From: Bryobacteraceae bacterium CoA2 C42
Lineage (GTDB): Bacteria; Acidobacteriota; Terriglobia; Bryobacterales; Bryobacteraceae
Direction of reading: 5' to 3'
Assembly (NCBI GenBank): GCA_019931245.1
Contig: JAINDL010000066.1
Location: 1-50,097, forward strand
Length of the DNA stretch: 50,097 bases
The notes beneath the pieces were generated by a model. It had not been told where the DNA came from. It was given only the letters and a program-made list of their open reading frames with translations, and searched no databases. This document shows positions 33,362-41,775 of the stretch, piece by piece. Position numbers and translations under genes: made by a program. Positions within the stretch are counted from its first letter, which is position 1. Each line of letters opens with the position of its first letter.

Positions 33362-35752
33362 GTGAAGCCGGAAATCATGAGCCCCGCGGGGTATTGGCCG
33401 CAGTTGCGGGCCGCCGTCGAGGCGGGGGCAGACTCCGTTTACTTTGGTCTGAAACACTTCACCGCCCGCGCTAAAGTCGGCTTCTCGCTCGAAGAGCTGC
33501 CGGAGGTCATGCGCACCCTACACCAGCGGGGCGTGCGCGGCTACGTCACCTTCAATACCCTCGTCTTCGAGCACGAACTCGCCGAGGCCAAACGGGTGCT
33601 GGCCGCCATCGCCGGCGCCGGGGTGGACGCCGTCATCATCCAGGACATTGGCGTCCTGCGCCTCGTGCGGGAGCTGGCGCCGGAGCTCGAAATCCACGCC
33701 AGCACCCAGATGAGTATCACCAACGCCGAAGGGGTGAGGCTCGCGCAGAGCCTGGGCGTGCAGCGCGTAACGCTGGCGCGGGAGCTGTCGCTTGACGAGA
33801 TCCGCGCCATTAAAGTGGCCACCGGGTGCGAACTCGAGATCTTCGTCCACGGCGCGCTTTGCGTGGCCTACTCCGGGCAATGCTTCTCGTCGGAGGCGTG
33901 GGGCGGGCGCAGCGCCAACCGGGGGCAGTGCGCGCAGGCCTGCCGGCTGCCGTATGAGCTGGAGGTAGACGGGAGCGTGACGCCGCTCGACGAGGCGCGG
34001 TATCTGCTCTCGCCGGGCGACCTGTACACGCTCGAACAGGTGCCGGAGATGATCGGCGCCGGGGTGGGCGCACTCAAGATCGAAGGCCGGTACAAAGACG
34101 CGGCCTACGTGGCGCTGACGACGCGCGCCTACCGGATGGCCGTCGACGGGGCGGACATCTCCGGGCAGAAGCCGCTGCTCGAACAGGCCTACTCGCGGGG
34201 ACTCGGCCCTTTCTTCCTCACCGGGACAAACCATCAGGCCGTGGTGGAGGGGCGGTCGCCGCGGCATCGCGGGGTGCGGCTCGGGACGGTGCGGCAGGTG
34301 CTGGCCGAGGCGGTGATCGTGGATTTGACCGTGCCGTGCAAGCCGGGGGACGGGGTGGTGTTCGACGCCGCCGACTGGCGGAGCCCGCAGGAGCGCGAGG
34401 AGGGCGGCAACGTCTATAGCGTGAGCGAGCGGGGCGAGCTGCGGTTTGCCAACGGGGCGATCGACTTCCGGCGCATACGGCCCGGGGACCTTGTCTGGCG
34501 GACGCATGACGCCGAGGTGGACCGGGCGGCGAAGCCGTATACGCAGGGGACGCTCGTGCGGAAACAGCCGGTGGATGTGACGGTGGAGGCGCGGGTGGGC
34601 GCGCCGCTGCGGACGGTGTGGCGCGTGGGCGCGGTGACGGTGACCGTGGAGTCGGGCGAACCGCTCGGGGCGGCGCAGAGGCGGGGGTTGACGATCGAAC
34701 CGGTGCGGGAGCAGTTCAGCCGGTTGGGCAATACGCCGTACGAGCTGCGGACGGTGGAGTTGATGGTTGAGGGCGAGCCGTTTGTGCCGGTGTCGCTGCT
34801 GAACCGGGTGCGGCGCGGGGCGGTGGAACGGCTTACCGAGCGGCAGGGGGAGCGGGCGCCGGTGGTGATTGGCGAGGTGGCGCTGGCGGTGACGCCGCGG
34901 CCGGCGGCCGGCGGGCCGGTGCAACTGCACCTGCTTGTCCGGACACCGGAGCAGCTCGAGGCCGCGATTGACCTGGCGCCGGCGAGCATCACGCTCGATT
35001 ACCTGGACCTGTACGGGCTGCGGCCGTCGCTTGACCGGGTGCTGGCTACGGGGCTGACGGTGCGGGTGGCGACGCCGCGGATTCTGAAGCCGGGCGAGGA
35101 GAAGATGGCCGAGTTCCTGGCGCGGCTGGGGGTGCCGCTGCTGGTGCGGCCGGCGAGTCTGATTCCGGTGCTGCGGGGGCGGGCGGCGATGGTGGGCGAC
35201 TTCAGCCTGAACGCGGCGAACTCGCTGACGGCGGACACGTTTCTCGAGATGGGTCTCGAGCGGATTACCCCGGCGCATGACCTGAACGCGGAGCAGGTGG
35301 CGGAGTTGGCGCGGCGGGTGGGGCCGGAGCAGATCGAGGCGATCGCGTATCAGCATCTGCCGGTGTTTCATACCGAGCACTGCGTCTTTTGCCGGTTTCT
35401 GTCGACGGGCACTTCCTACAAAGACTGTGGGCGGCCGTGCGAGGCGCACCGGGTGGCGGTGCGGGACCAGCAGGGGCGGGCGCATCCGGTGCTGGCGGAC
35501 GCCGGGTGCCGGAACACGGTGTTCGGGGCCGAGGCGCAGGAGGCGGGGGCGCACCTGGGGCGCTGGAAGGCGGCAGGGATTCGGCACTTCCGGCTCGAGT
35601 TCGCGCACGAGAGCGGGGCGCAGGTGACGGCCGTCACGGAGCAGTTTGAACAGGCGCTGCGGCACGGGCGGCGGGTGCAGTTGCCGGTGGCGACGACCGA
35701 GGGCAGCCTGTTTGTGCCGCATGACTACCTGACCTTTCCGATTCTCCAATGA
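33362..35752 (+). CDS. U32 family peptidase (RlhA/TrhP-like, with DUF3656-type extension)
   Basis: A 796-residue protein. The N-terminal U32 domain begins MSPAGYWPQLRAAVEAGADSVYFG and contains the family Cys residues in FVHGALCVAYSGQCFSS and NRGQCAQACRLPY (about 165-195). In E. coli, U32 proteins RlhA and TrhP hydroxylate rRNA and tRNA cytidine/uridine residues with prephenate-derived cofactors and probably an Fe-S cluster; the longer RlhA type has a DUF3656 region, as here. The C-terminal third adds HCVFCRFL and CGRPCEAH cysteines. A GTG at 33362 is the start. RNA hydroxylase rather than protease activity is the likely role. Confidence 0.85.
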   Translation: MKPEIMSPAGYWPQLRAAVEAGADSVYFGLKHFTARAKVGFSLEELPEVMRTLHQRGVRGYVTFNTLVFEHELAEAKRVLAAIAGAGVDAVIIQDIGVLRLVRELAPELEIHASTQMSITNAEGVRLAQSLGVQRVTLARELSLDEIRAIKVATGCELEIFVHGALCVAYSGQCFSSEAWGGRSANRGQCAQACRLPYELEVDGSVTPLDEARYLLSPGDLYTLEQVPEMIGAGVGALKIEGRYKDAAYVALTTRAYRMAVDGADISGQKPLLEQAYSRGLGPFFLTGTNHQAVVEGRSPRHRGVRLGTVRQVLAEAVIVDLTVPCKPGDGVVFDAADWRSPQEREEGGNVYSVSERGELRFANGAIDFRRIRPGDLVWRTHDAEVDRAAKPYTQGTLVRKQPVDVTVEARVGAPLRTVWRVGAVTVTVESGEPLGAAQRRGLTIEPVREQFSRLGNTPYELRTVELMVEGEPFVPVSLLNRVRRGAVERLTERQGERAPVVIGEVALAVTPRPAAGGPVQLHLLVRTPEQLEAAIDLAPASITLDYLDLYGLRPSLDRVLATGLTVRVATPRILKPGEEKMAEFLARLGVPLLVRPASLIPVLRGRAAMVGDFSLNAANSLTADTFLEMGLERITPAHDLNAEQVAELARRVGPEQIEAIAYQHLPVFHTEHCVFCRFLSTGTSYKDCGRPCEAHRVAVRDQQGRAHPVLADAGCRNTVFGAEAQEAGAHLGRWKAAGIRHFRLEFAHESGAQVTAVTEQFEQALRHGRRVQLPVATTEGSLFVPHDYLTFPILQ

Positions 35753-36138
35753 TTCACAAGATCGGGCTATTGGTGGTGCGGGATAACCGGGTGCTGCTGT
35801 GCCGGAAGCGGCGCGGGACTACGCTGCTGATTCTGCCGGGCGGCAAGCCGGAGGCGGGCGAGAGCGAGGAGCAGGCGCTCGCGCGGGAGATCCGCGAGGA
35901 GCTGGACGCCGGGGTAAATGCTATAGAGCACTTTGGAAACTACGAAGACGAGGCGGCGGGCGAGGCGCGGCGGGTCAGGATTTCGCTCTACAAGGGGGTG
36001 CTCGATGGGGAGCCGGTGGCGAGCGGCGAGATTGGGGAGTTGGTCTGGTTTGGGGCCGGGGACGACGGGGAGCTGATTTCGCCGAGCCTGCGGCGGCAGA
36101 TTCTGCCCGACCTTCTACGGCGGGGCATTCTCCGATAG
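35749..36138 (+). CDS. NUDIX hydrolase
   Basis: A 129-residue NUDIX domain protein that hydrolyses a nucleoside diphosphate linked to another moiety. The Nudix box runs from Gly32 (GGKPEAGESEEQALAREIRE) with Glu38, Arg46-Glu47 and Glu50-Glu51 in place; the final GU of the consensus is replaced by DA-G. It overlaps the end of the U32 gene by 4 bp (ATGA-type overlap) and precedes the FG-GAP gene by 10 bp. Substrate unknown; the small size resembles MutT/8-oxo-type and sugar-nucleotide hydrolases. Confidence 0.9.
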   Translation: MIHKIGLLVVRDNRVLLCRKRRGTTLLILPGGKPEAGESEEQALAREIREELDAGVNAIEHFGNYEDEAAGEARRVRISLYKGVLDGEPVASGEIGELVWFGAGDDGELISPSLRRQILPDLLRRGILR

Positions 36139-36148
36139 AATCGGGGCG

Positions 36149-37255
36149 ATGCATCGCTACGCTTTAATCCTGCTGGCCGCCGGCGCGCTGTGGGCCGGCC
36201 GCAATGAAGATATTCCGTTCCGGAAGCACCAGTTGCACTTCGGAGCCAACGAAACCGCGGCGCTGGCCGATTTGAACGGGGACGGACGCATCGACGTCGT
36301 CAACGGAGAGTACTGGCACGAACAGTTGCCGGGCAAGAAGTGGAAGAGCCACAAGTTCCGGACGATGGGTTTTTTGAACAACTACATCGACAATTTCACC
36401 GACCTGACGATGGACGTCAACGGCGATGGACGCATGGACGTGATCAGCTGCAGCTATTTTTCGAAGCGCATCGCCTGGTTTGAGAACCCCGGCAAGACGG
36501 GCGCCTGGAAGGAGCACTTGATTGATGAGGGCTATAGCGTCGAGTTCATGTTCTTCGTGGATTTGAACAACGATGGAAAGGCCAACGAGATTCTGCCGCA
36601 GTTTGGCGGGAAGGCGCCGACGGTGTACTACGAGTTTGTGAAGGGTAAGTTTGAGCGCCGGGCCGTGAGCGAGAAGAACTTCGGCCACGGGATCGGCGCC
36701 GGCGATGTCAACAAAGACGGCAAGACGGACATCATCACCCCGAAGGGATGGCTGGAGGCGCCGAACTGGACCGAGCACGCGGCGTGGGAGATCAAGAAAG
36801 CGACCGGGTTTATGTACTCGCTCGATGTGAACGGCGACGGGCGGAACGACATTGTCTGGCCGCACGCCCATGATTTTGGCATTTACTGGCTGACGCAGGA
36901 CGCCGATGGGAAGTTCAGCAACGAACAGAAAGTGGACGATGTGTGGAGCCAGGCGCACGCGACGACGCTGGTGGACCTGAACGGAGACGGCAAGAAGGAC
37001 CTGGTGGCGGGCAAACGGCTGTTCGCGCACGACCATGAGCCCGGGGTGAACGATGCGCTGGGCATCTACTGGTACGAGTATCAGCGGACCACGGACGGCA
37101 AGCGCATCGAGTGGGTCCGGCACATTATCGAGTACGGCGGGATGGCCGGGGCCGGCATGCAGATTGCTGTGGGCGATGTGGACGGGGACGGGGACCTGGA
37201 CATCGCCGTGGGCGGCAAGAGCGGCTGCTACTGGTTTGAGAATTTAACGAAATAG
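36149..37255 (+). CDS. Secreted FG-GAP/VCBS repeat beta-propeller protein
   Basis: A 368-residue exported protein with a signal peptide (MHRYALILLAAGALWAG) and seven calcium-binding repeats: DLNGDGRIDVV, DVNGDGRMDVI, DLNNDGKANEI, DVNKDGKTDII, DVNGDGRNDIV, DLNGDGKKDLV and DVDGDGDLDIA. Each has the DxNxDG EF-like loop of FG-GAP/VCBS modules, and seven blades make a complete beta-propeller. No catalytic domain is attached. Likely an extracellular binding or adhesion protein. The 76-bp gap after it holds a hairpin and a repeated word (see separate entry). Confidence 0.9.
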   Translation: MHRYALILLAAGALWAGRNEDIPFRKHQLHFGANETAALADLNGDGRIDVVNGEYWHEQLPGKKWKSHKFRTMGFLNNYIDNFTDLTMDVNGDGRMDVISCSYFSKRIAWFENPGKTGAWKEHLIDEGYSVEFMFFVDLNNDGKANEILPQFGGKAPTVYYEFVKGKFERRAVSEKNFGHGIGAGDVNKDGKTDIITPKGWLEAPNWTEHAAWEIKKATGFMYSLDVNGDGRNDIVWPHAHDFGIYWLTQDADGKFSNEQKVDDVWSQAHATTLVDLNGDGKKDLVAGKRLFAHDHEPGVNDALGIYWYEYQRTTDGKRIEWVRHIIEYGGMAGAGMQIAVGDVDGDGDLDIAVGGKSGCYWFENLTK

Positions 37256-37324
37256 CGAAACGAAGCCAAGCGCGGCCGCGGCACGGCCGCGCTACTAGTG
37301 AAATTGCGAAACGAAGCCAAGCGC
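37255..37324. repeat. Repeated 19-mer and GC hairpin between convergent genes
   Basis: GCGAAACGAAGCCAAGCGC occurs at 37255-37273 and again at 37306-37324, an offset of 51 bp. Between them AGCGCGGCCG (37269-37278) pairs with CGGCCGCGCT (37284-37293) over a 5-base loop. The genes on either side converge here, so the hairpin could end transcription from both sides, but no T-run follows. Confidence 0.7.
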
Positions 37325-37331
37325 CGCCGCG

Positions 37332-39131
37332 CTAGACGTCTCCTTCGCCAGGGGCCAGGAACAGGTTCTTCTCCAGCCCCTGCTGCTTTTCGTACAAGTC
37401 GCGGTAGCGGCCCTCGGTGGCGAGCAGTTCGCCGTGCGTTCCGCGCTCGACAATCTCGCCGGCTTCGACCACCAGAATCTGATCGGCCCGGCGGATAGTG
37501 GACAGCCGGTGGGCGATCACGAAGGTTGTGCGGCCCTTCATCAGGAAGTTCAGGCCCTCCTGAATCAGCGCCTCGCTCTCGCTGTCGAGCGAACTGGTCG
37601 CCTCATCAAGAATCAAGATCCGCGGGTCGGCCAGGATGGCCCGGGCGATCGAGACGCGCTGGCGCTGGCCACCGGAGAGCTTGACGCCGCGTTCGCCGAC
37701 AATGGTGTCGTACTTTTCCGGGAACCGCTCGCAGAACTCGTCGACGCGCGCGATTTTGATGGCGCGCATGAGATCCTCTTCCGAGGCGCCGGGCTTAGAA
37801 AACGCAATGTTCTCGCGGATCGTGCCGGCAAACAGGAACGTGTCCTGGAGGACGACACCGATTTGGGTGCGGTAGCTGGCGATCTTGACGGTCGCCAGGT
37901 CGATGCCGTCGACCGAGACCGTACCCTCGTTGGGAACATAGAAGGCCGCGATGAGGCCGATGATGGTGGACTTGCCCGAACCGGAGGAGCCGACCAGCGC
38001 CGTCATGGTGCCCGGTGACGAAACGAAGCCAATGTTCTGGAGAACCGGTTTGTTTTCCTCGTATTGGAACGAGACGCGGTCGAAGCGGATTTCGCCGCGG
38101 ATGGGCCCGAGGGCAACCTGGCGGCGGGGGTCGTCCTCTTCGCGGGCCTCGTTGAGAATCTCGCGGGTACGCTCGAGGCCGGCGATGGCTTCGGTCAATT
38201 GGGTGCCGATGTTGACGATCTGGAAGACCGGCGCGATCAGGAAGGCGAGAAAGGCCGTGAAGGTGACGAAGCCGCCCAGAGTGAGGGTTCCGCCGATGAT
38301 CTGGCCGGCGCCCATCCACATGACGAGGGCGCCGACGATGCCCATGAGCAGGGTGGCCGAGAGCGACATGAGCGAGACGCCGCTGAGGGACTGCAGGATG
38401 TTGTTGAGCAGCCGGTTGGCGCCCTGGCGGAAGACCTCCTCTTCGCGGGCTTCGGCGTGGTAACCCTTGATGACGCGGGCGCCGCCGAGCGATTCGGTGA
38501 GCCGGCCGGTGACTTCGCTTTGGATGACGCCGCGCTCCCGGAACACCGGACGCAGCTTGCGGAAGAAGTTTTGCAGCAGGCCGGTGAAGACAAGGACGAC
38601 GGCCATGGCGACCACGGTCATCGAAGTGCTGATGGACAGCAGGATGAAGAGCGAGAGCAGGGCCGTGAGCAGGCCGCCGATCAGTTCGACGAGGCCGGTG
38701 CCGACCAGGTTGCGGACGCCTTCGACGTCGGTCATGATGCGGCTGACGAGTTCCCCGGATTTGCGGGCGTCGAAGTAGGCGATGGGCAGACGGCCGATGT
38801 GGGCCTGGACTTTGGCGCGCATTTCGGCGATCAGGCGCTGGGCGGCCTTCGAGAGCAGCTGGGTCAGGCTGTAGGAGGCGGCCGCCTGCACGGCCGTGGC
38901 GGCAAAGACGGCGAGGATGAGCGGATTGAGCATCCCGTACTGCTGCTTGCCGAGGACATCATCGATGAGATAGCGGGTGGAGGCCGGCAGCACCAGACCG
39001 GCGACGCGGCTGATGACGATGAGGAGGAGTCCGAGACCGAGGGCACCCCGGCGCGGCTTGACGAGCGCCCAGATATCGGGCCAAAGGGCGCGCAAGCGCG
39101 CCGGACCGGGCCGTTTTGAAGCTGTTTTCAT
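37332..39131 (-). CDS. ABC transporter, fused permease and ATPase (MsbA/lipid exporter-like)
   Basis: A 599-residue half-transporter. The N-terminal membrane domain has about six helices (LGLGLLLIVISRVAGLV, ILAVFAATAVQAAASY and so on), followed by the ATPase: Walker A GSSGSGKST at about residue 380, signature LSGGQRQR, Walker B ILILDEATSSLDS and the H-loop AHRLST. It works as a homodimer exporting lipids, peptides or drugs; the sequence alone does not decide which. The final 25 residues are a short tail. Convergent with the FG-GAP gene and divergent from the parvulin gene, with 87 bp between starts. Confidence 0.93.
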   Translation of the reverse strand: MKTASKRPGPARLRALWPDIWALVKPRRGALGLGLLLIVISRVAGLVLPASTRYLIDDVLGKQQYGMLNPLILAVFAATAVQAAASYSLTQLLSKAAQRLIAEMRAKVQAHIGRLPIAYFDARKSGELVSRIMTDVEGVRNLVGTGLVELIGGLLTALLSLFILLSISTSMTVVAMAVVLVFTGLLQNFFRKLRPVFRERGVIQSEVTGRLTESLGGARVIKGYHAEAREEEVFRQGANRLLNNILQSLSGVSLMSLSATLLMGIVGALVMWMGAGQIIGGTLTLGGFVTFTAFLAFLIAPVFQIVNIGTQLTEAIAGLERTREILNEAREEDDPRRQVALGPIRGEIRFDRVSFQYEENKPVLQNIGFVSSPGTMTALVGSSGSGKSTIIGLIAAFYVPNEGTVSVDGIDLATVKIASYRTQIGVVLQDTFLFAGTIRENIAFSKPGASEEDLMRAIKIARVDEFCERFPEKYDTIVGERGVKLSGGQRQRVSIARAILADPRILILDEATSSLDSESEALIQEGLNFLMKGRTTFVIAHRLSTIRRADQILVVEAGEIVERGTHGELLATEGRYRDLYEKQQGLEKNLFLAPGEGDV

Positions 39132-39218
39132 GTACGATTTGATCCTCTACGGGAGAGCATAGCGGACGGGTGCAAGTATTCCGGGCGATTTCGCGATATC
39201 CTGGATCGAGGTATTTCG

Positions 39219-40214
39219 ATGAAACGTTATTTGTTTGTTGGACTTAGCGGTATCGCACTTTTTTCTGCACTGGTTGTGAACGGCCAGACGCCGACGCCCA
39301 AAAAGGCGGCCCCGGCGCCGGCGAAACCAGCGGCAGCCAAGCCCGCGGCGGCAGCCAAGCCCGCGGCAGCGGCGGCTAAGCCCGCAGCGGGGGCCAAACC
39401 GGCGGCGTCCGGCATTTTGGCGCAGGCCAACGACCCGGTGGTGATTCAGATCGGGGATACCAAGATTACCAAGGGCGAGTACGAGCGCTTTTTGGACGGC
39501 CTGCCCGAGCAGATCCGGACGCAGGCGACCGGGCCGAACAAGCGGCGGGTGGCCGAGCAGTTCGCTGACCTGAAGATGATGGCGATTGAGGCGCGGAAGC
39601 GGAAGGTGGATCAGGACCCGAAGCTGAAGGCGCAGTTGGAGTTTCAGACCGAGCAGATCCTGGCTTCGACGTTGTTCAAGAACATTGCCGACAAGATCAC
39701 GATTGACGAGGCGGCGGTGCAGAAGGCCTACGAAGAGATGAAGGGCGAGGCGGCCGAGGTGAAGGCCAAGCACATTCTGATTCGTTTTCAGGGATCGCGG
39801 GTGCCGCTCAAGGAGGGCCAAAAAGACCTGACCAAAGAGGAATCGCTCGCCAAGGCGAAGGCTTTGAAGGCGAAGATTGACGGGGGCGGGGACTTTGCGG
39901 CGATTGCCAAGGCCGAGAGCGACGACGCCGGATCGGGCGCGGCGGGCGGCGACCTGGGTTTCTTCACCAAGGGGCAGATGGTGCCGCAGTTTGAGCAGGC
40001 GGCGTTTACGCAGCCGATTGGCAAGGTGGGCGAGCCGGTGGAGAGTCCGTTTGGATACCATCTGATCCTGGTCGAAGAGAAGCGGTCGAAGAGCCTCGAA
40101 GATCTGCGGAAAGAGATTGAAGGCAAGCTGCGGCCGGAGTTGGCGAAGAAGGCGGTGGACGCCATTAAGGCGTCCATGCCGATTGTGGTGGACGACGCTT
40201 ACTTCGGCAAGTAG
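39219..40214 (+). CDS. Parvulin-type (PpiC) peptidyl-prolyl isomerase, secreted
   Basis: A 331-residue exported foldase. The signal peptide (MKRYLFVGLSGIALFSALVV) is followed by an Ala/Lys/Pro-rich linker (about 26-66) with repeats such as AKPAAAAKPAA, then an N-terminal helical chaperone-like region and a parvulin domain: KAKHILIRF (about 184) to SPFGYHLILVEEKR (about 287), with the FGYH active-site strand. It resembles SurA/PrsA proteins that help outer-membrane or secreted proteins fold. The 3' end overlaps the ene-reductase gene by 16 bp. Confidence 0.93.
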   Translation: MKRYLFVGLSGIALFSALVVNGQTPTPKKAAPAPAKPAAAKPAAAAKPAAAAAKPAAGAKPAASGILAQANDPVVIQIGDTKITKGEYERFLDGLPEQIRTQATGPNKRRVAEQFADLKMMAIEARKRKVDQDPKLKAQLEFQTEQILASTLFKNIADKITIDEAAVQKAYEEMKGEAAEVKAKHILIRFQGSRVPLKEGQKDLTKEESLAKAKALKAKIDGGGDFAAIAKAESDDAGSGAAGGDLGFFTKGQMVPQFEQAAFTQPIGKVGEPVESPFGYHLILVEEKRSKSLEDLRKEIEGKLRPELAKKAVDAIKASMPIVVDDAYFGK

Positions 40215-41254
40215 TCGGTGTACCCCTGGGCTCCCGGCGTGTAGAACGTGGACGGGTCGGGAGCCGCGAGGGGTGCGCCGGAGGCGAAGCGGGCGGGGAG
40301 ATCGGGGTTGGCGATTAAGGCGGTGCCGAAGACGGCGGCGTCGGCTTTTCCGCTCAAGAGCAGGGCGGCGGCGGACTCCTGGGTAAGGCCGGCGCCGGCG
40401 AAGTAGAGGCCGGGGAAGAGGGGTCGGAGCAGGGCGTGGAAGTCGGGCGCGGGGACGGTTTGCGCCACGTGCAGGTAGGCGAGGCCGAGCGGGGCGAGGG
40501 CCGGGACGAGGGCGGAGTAGGTTTCGACGGGGTTCGCGTCGGTGATGTCGTTGAAGGGCATGGCGGGGCTGATTTTGATGCCGACGCGGCCGGGGCCGTC
40601 GACGGAGATCATGACGGCGAGGAGTTCGAGGACAAAGCGGAGGCGATTTTCGAGCGAGCCGCCGTACTGATCGGTCCGGAGGTTGGTGCCGGAGGAGAGG
40701 AACTGCATGGGGAGGTAGCCGGAGGCGGCGTGGAGTTCGACGCCATCGAAGCCGGCGGCGTAGGCGTTGGCCGTGGCTTGGCGGTACTCTTCGACGATAC
40801 CGGGGATTTCGTGGGTTTCGAGGGCGCGGGGGGCTTCGAGGGGGAGGAGGCCGAGGTCGTCGGTCCACATCTGGCCGTTGGGGGTGACGGCGGAGGGGGC
40901 GACGGCCTGGGCGCGGCCGGGGAGGAGGTGGGGGTGGGCGATGCGGCCGCAGTGCATGATCTGGGCGAAGATGCGGCCGCCCGCGTTGTGGACGGCGCGG
41001 GTGGTGGTTTGCCAGGCGGTGATCTGTTCGGAGGTGTAGAGGCCGGGGATGCGGACGTAACCTTTTCCCATGGCGGAGGGGACAATGCCTTCGGAGATGA
41101 TGAGGCCGACCGAGGCGCGCTGGGCGTAGTAGGTGGCGGTGAGTTCGCCGACGAGGCCTGCGGGGGAGGCGCGGCTACGGGTCATGGGGGCCATGACGAT
41201 GCGGTTGGGGAGGGTGAGCGATCCGAGGGGGAGGGGGTCGAATAGGTTTGGCAT
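40199..41254 (-). CDS. Old yellow enzyme family ene-reductase, unusual active site
   Basis: A 351-residue FMN-dependent alkene reductase of the NemA/OYE family (LFDPLPLGSLTLPNRIVMAPMTRSRA; then FRTDQYGGSLENR-like NLRTDQYGGSLENRLRF). The conserved pair that binds the substrate carbonyl is normally HxxH or HxxN; here it reads His175-Ala-Ala-Ser178, with Tyr180 (the proton donor position) kept. So the second residue is Ser rather than His or Asn. It is convergent with and overlaps the parvulin gene, and lies beside a 521-bp gap. Confidence 0.9.
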   Translation of the reverse strand: MPNLFDPLPLGSLTLPNRIVMAPMTRSRASPAGLVGELTATYYAQRASVGLIISEGIVPSAMGKGYVRIPGLYTSEQITAWQTTTRAVHNAGGRIFAQIMHCGRIAHPHLLPGRAQAVAPSAVTPNGQMWTDDLGLLPLEAPRALETHEIPGIVEEYRQATANAYAAGFDGVELHAASGYLPMQFLSSGTNLRTDQYGGSLENRLRFVLELLAVMISVDGPGRVGIKISPAMPFNDITDANPVETYSALVPALAPLGLAYLHVAQTVPAPDFHALLRPLFPGLYFAGAGLTQESAAALLLSGKADAAVFGTALIANPDLPARFASGAPLAAPDPSTFYTPGAQGYTDYLPK

Positions 41255-41775
41255 AAAAGATCTGGTAGCCGATAGGATGCGGGGCGGGGCGGGAAGGATG
41301 CGGGGTGTGGGGGGAATCGGGAATTTTGGCGGGCGGCGCAGGCGCTGTTGGCGCGAACTGTACCGGGCCTGGTGGTCTACATCCGGCCGGGCCGGGTTGC
41401 GCGAAGGTACAGGGTGGATGGGGCTGTTTCGGGGGAATTCGGGGGGCTTTCCGGTCTTGACCGGGGGTGGTGGCGAGAGCTACGGCGGGGGACGGTTGTC
41501 GGGCTAGTACATGGGTTCAATAGACACGTCTGAGCCAGACCCCTAATCTAATGTTGTCAATGGTTGTCGTCGGCCCTTGTTCGGAAGATTAAGGGCTGCG
41601 GCGGGCGCTTCGATATCCGCATCCGCAGTGGTATTGACGGCGGTTGCATTGATTGGGAGTGCCGATCGGCGTTTGTTGATTCCTTATCTCCGCTCACACC
41701 CGGAGGGCCGTTGTCCTGGACGCGGCTCGCCGGGTTTTTTTTCTCCGGGAGCCGGGCGGTAGCGGGGGCGGGGGC
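41255..41775. other. 521-bp gap with no protein gene I can support
   Basis: Two genes on the minus strand flank this gap. Reading frames on both strands are short and unlike protein. The 41520-41700 part is less GC-rich than its surroundings and contains GTCTGAGCCAGAC (a 5-bp inverted repeat around AGC), beside a TTG-started 60-codon frame with one hydrophobic segment (SASAVVLTAVALIGS) that runs through the terminator. I see no promoter I would defend. The right end holds a strong intrinsic terminator for the + strand (41699-41742). Confidence 0.6.
41699..41742 (+). terminator. Strong intrinsic terminator in the + orientation with no known + gene
   Basis: CCCGGAGGGCCG (41699-41710) pairs with CGGCTCGCCGGG (41723-41734), giving a 12-position stem with one A-G mismatch and one G-T pair, a 12-base loop, then TTTTTTTT (41735-41742). 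The T-run sits to the right, so it stops rightward transcription. The nearest + strand gene upstream ends at 40214, 1.5 kb away. Read leftward there is no T-run after the hairpin. Confidence 0.8.

Noticed and set aside
33518-35749. 743-codon minus-strand frame under the U32 gene
   Set aside because: Arg/Pro/His-rich composition without domains; the plus-strand U32 protein is clear.
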